A stretch of DNA of 64,000 bases from Streptomyces sp. NRRL WC-3742. GTDB lineage: Bacteria; Actinomycetota; Actinomycetes; Streptomycetales; Streptomycetaceae. Position numbers and translations under genes: made by a program. Location: positions 27,580-91,579 of the forward strand of contig NZ_JOCF01000021.1 of assembly GCF_000720635.1 (NCBI RefSeq), read 5' to 3'. Below the pieces are notes generated by a model. That model searched no databases. It was not told the origin of the DNA and saw only the letters and a list, made by a program, of their open reading frames with translations. Of the stretch, positions 59,673-64,000 are shown piece by piece. Numbering within the stretch: the first letter of the stretch is position 1; every line of letters starts with the position of its first letter.

Positions 59673-60830
59673 GTGCGCCGCACCGTGTTCAACGAGGACC
59701 ACGAAGCCTTCCGGGAGACCATCCGGGACTTCATCGCGCACGAGGTCGTCCCCGTCTACGAGAGCTGGGAGGCGGACGGCCACCCGCCGCGCGACTTCTA
59801 CCGGCAGCTCGGCGAGCTGGGCGTCTACGGCATCGAGGTGCCGGAGGAGTACGGCGGCGCGGGCGAGAGCGGGTTCAAGTACCAGGCGGTGATCGCCGAG
59901 GAGACCGCCCGGGCGGGCGTGAGCTTCGGCTCCTCCGGCGTGCACACGGGCCTGGTGCTGCCCTACCTGCTGGAGTACGCGAACGAGGAGCAGAAGCGGC
60001 GCTGGCTGCCCGGGTTCGTCTCCGGCGACATCATGACCGCCATCGCGATGACCGAGCCCGGCGCGGGCTCCGACCTGGCCGGCATCACCACCACCGCGAA
60101 GCTCTCCGAGGACGGCACCCACTACGTCCTCAACGGCGCCAAGACCTTCATCACCGGCGGCGTGCTCGCCGACCTCGTCCTGGTGGTCTGCCGCACCTCG
60201 CCGTACGACCCGGAGAACCGGCGCGCCGGGCTGTCCATCCTGTGCGTGGACACCACCTCCCCCGGCTACACCGTCGGCCGCAAGCTGCAGAAGATCGGCC
60301 TGCGGACCTCCGACACCGCCGAGTTGGCGTTCAGCGACGTCAAGGTGCCGGTGGAGGACCTGCTCGGCGAGGAGGGGAAGGCGTTCGGGTACCTGACCCA
60401 CAACCTGGTGCAGGAGCGGCTGGCCATCGCGGTGGGCGCGTACGCGGCGGCCGCGGCGGCGGTGCGGTTCGCGGTGCAGTACGTGAAGGACCGCAAGGTG
60501 TTCGGCAAGGCGGTGGCCGAGTTCCAGAACACCAAGTTCACCCTGGCGGACTGCGAGGCCCAGGTCGTGGCGCAGCAGTCGATGGTCGACCGCTCCCTGG
60601 AGCTCTACCAGCAGGGCGAGTTGACGGTGGCGGACGCGGCGGCGGTGAAGCTGTTCTGCACCGAGTCGGCCTCCACCGTGATCGACAAGTGCCTTCAGCT
60701 GCACGGCGGTTACGGGTACATCCTGGAGTACCCGATCGCCCGGCTCTACACGGACAACCGGGTGTTCCGCATCTACGGCGGGACCAGCGAGGTGATGCGC
60801 GGCATCATCGCCAAGTCGATGGGCCTGTGA
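59673..60830 (+). CDS. Acyl-CoA dehydrogenase
   Basis: A 385-residue FAD enzyme that makes an alpha-beta double bond in acyl-CoAs. Signature 1 is ITAIAMTEPGAGSDLAGI-like (IMTAIAMTEPGAGSDLAGITTTAKL). FAD-binding and substrate loops are LNGAKTFITGGVLADLVLVVCRT and RKVFGKAVAEFQNTKFTLADCEAQV. The catalytic Glu region is near LQLHGGYGYILEYPIARLYTDNRVFRIYGGTSEVMRGIIAKSMGL. The length is typical of the family. GTG at 59673 with GAAGGGAG upstream. Divergent from the double-TetR gene, which is its likely regulator. Chain-length preference is not visible. Confidence 0.92.
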   Translation: MRRTVFNEDHEAFRETIRDFIAHEVVPVYESWEADGHPPRDFYRQLGELGVYGIEVPEEYGGAGESGFKYQAVIAEETARAGVSFGSSGVHTGLVLPYLLEYANEEQKRRWLPGFVSGDIMTAIAMTEPGAGSDLAGITTTAKLSEDGTHYVLNGAKTFITGGVLADLVLVVCRTSPYDPENRRAGLSILCVDTTSPGYTVGRKLQKIGLRTSDTAELAFSDVKVPVEDLLGEEGKAFGYLTHNLVQERLAIAVGAYAAAAAAVRFAVQYVKDRKVFGKAVAEFQNTKFTLADCEAQVVAQQSMVDRSLELYQQGELTVADAAAVKLFCTESASTVIDKCLQLHGGYGYILEYPIARLYTDNRVFRIYGGTSEVMRGIIAKSMGL

Positions 60831-60850
60831 GGCCCTTCGGCCCGTGAACC

Positions 60851-60883
60851 GCGGCGGGCCGCACCCCCATGGCGGCCCGCCGC
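60851..60883. terminator. Terminator between converging genes
   Basis: GCGGCGGGCCGC (60851-60862) pairs exactly with GCGGCCCGCCGC (60872-60883) around a nine-base loop. Confidence 0.78.
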
Positions 60884-60899
60884 ACCCGCCCGTCCGGCC

Positions 60900-61166
60900 T
60901 CAGTTCGCTGAGCCGTGCTCCGCGCGCCATGCTTCCCAGCCGGCGGTGGAGGCCACCCGGGCCTCGTGCAGCGCCCGTTGGGCGTAAGTGGTGGGCCGGG
61001 TCTCCAGACTGCGCATCCAGTCACGGCCGGCCGTCACCACGGCCGCGCAGAGCATCGCCGCCCCGGCCGCGCCGAGCAGCGAGCCGATGCCCGTGAGCAC
61101 CGCGCCGCCGGCCAGCAGCCCGCGGTTGACCCGGACGCCCGGGAGGACTCTCTCGTTGGTCGCCAT
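60900..61166 (-). CDS. Small membrane protein of unknown function
   Basis: An 88-residue protein with one long or two short membrane helices (RGLLAGGAVLTGIGSLLGAAGAAMLCAAVVTA). The tail MRSLETRPTTYAQRALHEARVASTAGWEAWRAEHGSAN is amphipathic and basic. The short form and the motif GVRVNRGLLAGG look conserved in my memory of related genomes, but no function is known. The ATG at 61166 is only one base after GGAGG, which is too close for a usual SD, so the start is uncertain. Confidence 0.62.
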   Translation of the reverse strand: MATNERVLPGVRVNRGLLAGGAVLTGIGSLLGAAGAAMLCAAVVTAGRDWMRSLETRPTTYAQRALHEARVASTAGWEAWRAEHGSAN

Positions 61167-61296
61167 GCCTCCACGATGCGGGCAGTCGGCGGGGGCTGCA
61201 CCTCGAGGCCCGATTCGGGGTGCGGGTCGCGGGCCGGTCCGCGACCCTGGGCAGACGGGGCGGCCCAGCGGAGGCGGCGCAGGAGGAGGCGGTGAG

Positions 61297-61614
61297 ATGC
61301 CGGATCTCGAACGGCTCGCCGTGGAGCACGCCGCCCGGGCGGCCGAGAGCCCGCACGGGCGCAGCGCCCATCTGGTGCTGCACGACGGTGTGCTCCGGCA
61401 GACCGTGATCGCGCTGACCGCCGGGACGGCGCTGGACGAGCACACCCCGCCGACCGCGGGCAGCGTCCAGGTGCTGCGCGGACGGGTCTCGCTCACCATC
61501 GCCGGCCGGCTGCTGGAGCTGTCGGCCGGGCACCTCGAGCCCGTGCCCCAGGAGCGGCACGGGCTGCTGGCGCACGTGGACTCCGTGGTGCTGCTGACGG
61601 CCGTGACGGCCTAG
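61297..61614 (+). CDS. Small cupin-domain protein
   Basis: A 105-residue single-domain cupin: LRQTVIALTAGTALDEHTPPTAGSVQVLRGRVSLTIAGRLLELSAGHLEPVPQERHGLLAHVDSVVLLT. It shows the double-stranded beta-helix pattern G-x(5)-H-x(3)-E-like (reduced: EHTPP) and the late His in ERHG. Metal binding is possible but the full motif is not present. AGGAGG precedes the ATG. Its stop codon overlaps that of the convergent TetR gene as CTAG. Confidence 0.75.
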   Translation: MPDLERLAVEHAARAAESPHGRSAHLVLHDGVLRQTVIALTAGTALDEHTPPTAGSVQVLRGRVSLTIAGRLLELSAGHLEPVPQERHGLLAHVDSVVLLTAVTA

Positions 61615-62201
61615 TTTTCGGGACTCCCCAGCACGCTGCCGCTGACCAGCCGCAGGCCGCGCAGGAACTCCTGGCCGCTGGGCGCCAGTTCGGGCGCCGC
61701 CAGCCATTGGGCGCAGTACCCGGCCAGCAGGATCTGGTAGAAGGTGCCGCGCGCGATCTCCTCCTCGGTGTCCGGCACCTCGGGCAGCCCCTGGAACAGC
61801 GCCGCGAGGCCCAGGCGGCCTTCCTTCTGCGCCCCGGCGAACGCGGCCGCCAGCTCGGGTGAGTGCCCGGCCTGCGCGAGCGCCTCGAACTGGGCCGCCC
61901 AGAGCCCCCGGTGTTCGACGAAGACGCCCTTGAGCCCCTCCCAGGCGGCGGCGAAGCGCTCCTCCGGATCGTCGGAGGTCCGGTTGGCGGCCACGACCAC
62001 CGCGCCCATGCTCGCGCCCAGCTCGCCGATCGCCTCGATCATCGCGGCGTTGAGCAGGGCCTCCTTGGAGCCGAAGTGGTAGCCGATCGCGGCCAGGCTG
62101 ACGTCGGAGGCGTTCGCGATGTCGCGGGCCGTGGTGCGGCCGTAGCCCTTCTCGTACAGGCAGCGCTTGGCGCCGGCCATCAGGTCTTCGCGGTTTCCCA
62201 T
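61611..62201 (-). CDS. TetR-family regulator, divergent from a DHA2 exporter
   Basis: A 196-residue regulator. The N-terminal helix-turn-helix is YEKGYGRTTARDIANASDVSLAAIGYHFGSKEALLNAAM (about 17-55). The C-terminal effector pocket follows. TAGGAT lies seven bases before the ATG and AAGACA 17 bases further up, so the gene is leaderless with a good promoter. The likely target is the exporter gene facing it, through the repeats around 62228-62253 and 62277-62288. Its 3' end overlaps the cupin gene by four bases. Confidence 0.87.
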   Translation of the reverse strand: MGNREDLMAGAKRCLYEKGYGRTTARDIANASDVSLAAIGYHFGSKEALLNAAMIEAIGELGASMGAVVVAANRTSDDPEERFAAAWEGLKGVFVEHRGLWAAQFEALAQAGHSPELAAAFAGAQKEGRLGLAALFQGLPEVPDTEEEIARGTFYQILLAGYCAQWLAAPELAPSGQEFLRGLRLVSGSVLGSPEN

Positions 62202-62208
62202 GCCCCCG

Positions 62209-62304
62209 ATCCTACGGAAGGACTGGACGGATGTCTTGCACGGATGTCTTGCACGAGCGATTTACACATTCGTACTAGACAAGCGTCTGACACGCCCGTA
62301 CCGT
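62209..62304. promoter_or_regulatory. Divergent leaderless promoters and operators of TetR and exporter
   Basis: Rightward: TAGACA (62276-62281), 17 bases, TACCGT (62299-62304), then seven bases to the exporter ATG. Leftward: AAGACA (62232-62237), 17 bases, TAGGAT (62209-62214), seven bases to the TetR ATG. A tandem 13-bp repeat, CGGATGTCTTGCA at 62228 and 62241, covers the leftward -35. AGAC-N4-GTCT (62277-62288) covers the rightward -35. Confidence 0.65.
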
Positions 62305-62311
62305 CTTCCTC

Positions 62312-63883
62312 ATGACCGCAACCACCGGCCGCGCAGGCCGTCGCGAATGGATCGGCCTGGCCGTCCTCCTGCTCCCGACCCTCGTCCTCTCCATGGACAT
62401 GGGCGTGCTGTTCTTCGCCGTCCCGTACATCTCCACCACGCTCGCGCCCAGCGGCACCCAGCAGCTGTGGATCATGGACATGTACTCGTTCCTGCTGGCC
62501 GGACTGCTCATCACCATGGGCGCCCTCGGCGACCGCATCGGCCGCCGCCGGCTGCTGATGATCGGCGCGGCCGGCTTCATCGGAGCCTCACTGCTCGCCG
62601 CCTGGTCGCAGGACGCGGGGCAGCTCATCGCCGCCCGGGCGCTGCTCGGCGCCGCCGGGGCCACCGTGATGCCCTCGACGCTGGCGCTGATCCGCAACAT
62701 GTTCCACGACCCCAAGCAGCGCCAGGGCGCCCTCGGCGCCTGGGGCGCCGTCCTCACCTCCGGCGCCACCCTCGGGCCCGTCGCCGGGGGCCTGCTGCTC
62801 GACCACTTCTGGTGGGGCGCGGTGTTCCTGATCGCCGTCCCGGTGATGGCCCTGGTGCTGCTGACCGCCCCCGTCCTGCTCCCCGAGTACCGGGCCCCCG
62901 CCCGTAGCGGCCGCTTCGACCTGGCCGGTGCCGCGCTCTCGATGGCCGCGATCCTGCCGGTCGTCTACGGGATCAAGACCCTCGCCGTGGACGGCTGGAG
63001 CCTGCTGCCCGGCCTCGCCCTGCCCGTCGGACTCGTGCTCGCCCTCGCCTTCTACCGGCGCCAGCGCACCGCGGCCTCGCCGCTGATCGACCTCGGGCTG
63101 TTCCGCATCCGCACCTTCAGCGGGGCGATCAGCGTCAACAGCCTCGCGATGTTCGCGATGATGGGCTTCGCCCTCTTCACCTCGCAGTACCTGCAGCTGG
63201 TCAAGGGCATGAGCCCGTTCACCGCCTCGCTGTGGTCGCTGGCGCCCAGCGTGGGCGTCGGCGCGGCGATCGGCCTCACCTCGGCGCTGGCCGGCAAGGT
63301 GCGGCCGGCGGTCCTGATGGCCGGCGGGTTCGTGGTCGGCGCGGCGGGCTTCGCGATGATGACCACGGTCGGCGCCCACTCGCCGCTGGCGCTCATCCTC
63401 ACGGCGGCGGGCGTGCTGGCCGCCGGCACGGTCGGGACGATGACGATGACCGCCGAGATGGTCGTCTCCGCGGCCCCCGCGGAGCAGGCCGGCGCTGCCT
63501 CCGCCACCTCCGAGACGGCCGTCGAGCTCGGCAGCTCCCTCGGCATCGCCCTCCTCGGCGCGGCCGGCGCGGCGGTCTACCGGCACCAGCTGGACGGCGC
63601 GCTGCCGGCCGGTGTGGACGGCTCGGCGGCGGGCGCGGCGCAGGACACCCTCGGCGGTGCGGTCACCGTCGCCGCCCACCTGCCGGGTCAGGTCGGGGCG
63701 GACCTGCTGGAGACGGCCCGGGTCGCGTTCACCGACGGACTGCACGTGGCGGCCGTGGTCGGCCTCGTCTTCGCCCTCGGCGCGGCCCTGCTCGCCCACC
63801 GCCTGCTGGGCCACCTGCCGGTGCCGGCGGCTCCGGAGAAGACGGAGAACGAGAAGGCGGAGAAGGAGCCCGTCGCCGCCTGA
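62312..63883 (+). CDS. DHA2-type MFS multidrug exporter
   Basis: A 523-residue, 14-helix transporter. The loop 2-3 signature is LGDRIGRRRLLMIGAAGF, and the antiporter motif C region lies near GAVLTSGATLGPVAGGLLLDHFWW. QQLWIMDMYSFLLAGLLITMG in the first helices is typical of the QacA/SmvA subfamily. It exports cationic drugs by proton antiport in that family. It faces the TetR gene, whose protein is probably its repressor. The C-terminal tail is Glu/Lys-rich (EKTENEKAEKE). Confidence 0.88.
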   Translation: MTATTGRAGRREWIGLAVLLLPTLVLSMDMGVLFFAVPYISTTLAPSGTQQLWIMDMYSFLLAGLLITMGALGDRIGRRRLLMIGAAGFIGASLLAAWSQDAGQLIAARALLGAAGATVMPSTLALIRNMFHDPKQRQGALGAWGAVLTSGATLGPVAGGLLLDHFWWGAVFLIAVPVMALVLLTAPVLLPEYRAPARSGRFDLAGAALSMAAILPVVYGIKTLAVDGWSLLPGLALPVGLVLALAFYRRQRTAASPLIDLGLFRIRTFSGAISVNSLAMFAMMGFALFTSQYLQLVKGMSPFTASLWSLAPSVGVGAAIGLTSALAGKVRPAVLMAGGFVVGAAGFAMMTTVGAHSPLALILTAAGVLAAGTVGTMTMTAEMVVSAAPAEQAGAASATSETAVELGSSLGIALLGAAGAAVYRHQLDGALPAGVDGSAAGAAQDTLGGAVTVAAHLPGQVGADLLETARVAFTDGLHVAAVVGLVFALGAALLAHRLLGHLPVPAAPEKTENEKAEKEPVAA

Positions 63884-63917
63884 CCCAGCACGGCACGACC
63901 GATCCCCGCGAGTCATC

Positions 63918-63949
63918 GAGAGCCCCCGCCCACCCGGGCGGGGGCTCTC
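63918..63949 (+). terminator. Terminator after the DHA2 exporter
   Basis: GAGAGCCCCCGCCC (63918-63931) pairs with GGGCGGGGGCTCTC (63936-63949) with loop ACCC. The remaining 51 bases to the window end show nothing that I can support. Confidence 0.8.
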
Positions 63950-64000
63950 CGCCGTCGGGGGCATGGAGGAGGGCATTGTCGGGGGCGGGGCGTCGGGGGG

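Noticed and set aside
63974..63990. TTGTCGGGG near the window end
   Set aside because: Two bases from the damage motif and no -10 at the right distance inside the window.

Overview
The window is very GC-rich, codon third positions are almost all G or C, GTG starts are common and many genes appear to be leaderless. Together with the gene content (MsiK, PhoR-PhoP-PhoU order, MshA mycothiol glycosyltransferase, CarD, Cse-like three-component cassette, chitin-active LPMO with DasR-like sites) this points to a chromosomal core segment of a Streptomycetaceae actinomycete (Streptomyces or Kitasatospora). From memory the order msiK ... rlmB, cysS, ispF, ispD, carD, lipoprotein, phoP, phoR, phoU ... 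gpmA ... mshA matches the central part of Streptomyces chromosomes; I could not align it.

Layout. 1-7 kb: the start of an MFS transporter, a degenerate tyrosine-recombinase-like gene, a small anchored protein with a class F-type sortase, a CseA/CseB/CseC-like surface-sensing cassette without its SigE, tRNA-Thr(UGU), and the multiple-sugar ABC ATPase MsiK with a DasR-like site. 7-16 kb: a sugar-nucleotidyltransferase-like gene, a DoxX-family membrane protein, then a leftward housekeeping block: rlmB, cysS, an F420/FMN split-barrel protein, ispF, ispD (apparently a CTG start) and carD. 16-26 kb: lipoprotein, phoP-phoR facing phoU across a PHO box, a 59-residue nine-cysteine metallothionein candidate, an AA10 LPMO, gpmA, an MFS permease, a YbjN protein, mshA and a methyltransferase. 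26-35 kb: a receiver-PP2C phosphatase, the XRE / HbhA-like / DUF2516 operon (same order as the mycobacterial Rv0474-Rv0476 genes), a MacA-ATPase-MacB exporter, and a decayed TnpB element lying between that exporter and a DUF5666-like membrane protein. 35-48 kb: a MerR/beta-clamp-like fusion, an ECF41-type sigma factor, a SNF2 helicase with what looks like the remnant of a SWIM partner, YceI, LysR/MFS, acetyltransferases, TetR, Eis-like and PIN-like genes. 48-64 kb: an NlpC/P60 hydrolase, membrane proteins (ThrE-type, DedA), an HSP90-TPR pair, an Asn-rich secreted peptide, a double-TetR regulator facing an acyl-CoA dehydrogenase, and a TetR facing a DHA2 exporter.

How they work together. Chitin and sugar uptake (MsiK, LPMO) seem tied by two DasR-like sites; phosphate control is phoU/phoR/phoP; redox and isoprenoid housekeeping is mshA, ispD/F and the split-barrel protein; envelope stress is represented by the Cse-like cassette, sortase, NlpC/P60 and MacAB.

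The most interesting regulatory signal is a perfect match to the actinobacterial DNA-damage (RecA-NDp, PafBC-type) promoter pattern TTGTCRGTG-N8-TANNNT at 43546-43568. It sits exactly seven bases before a leaderless 33-codon reading frame. Near-matches lie before the decayed tnpB and before a GNAT gene. All functions were read from sequence alone, without database searches.
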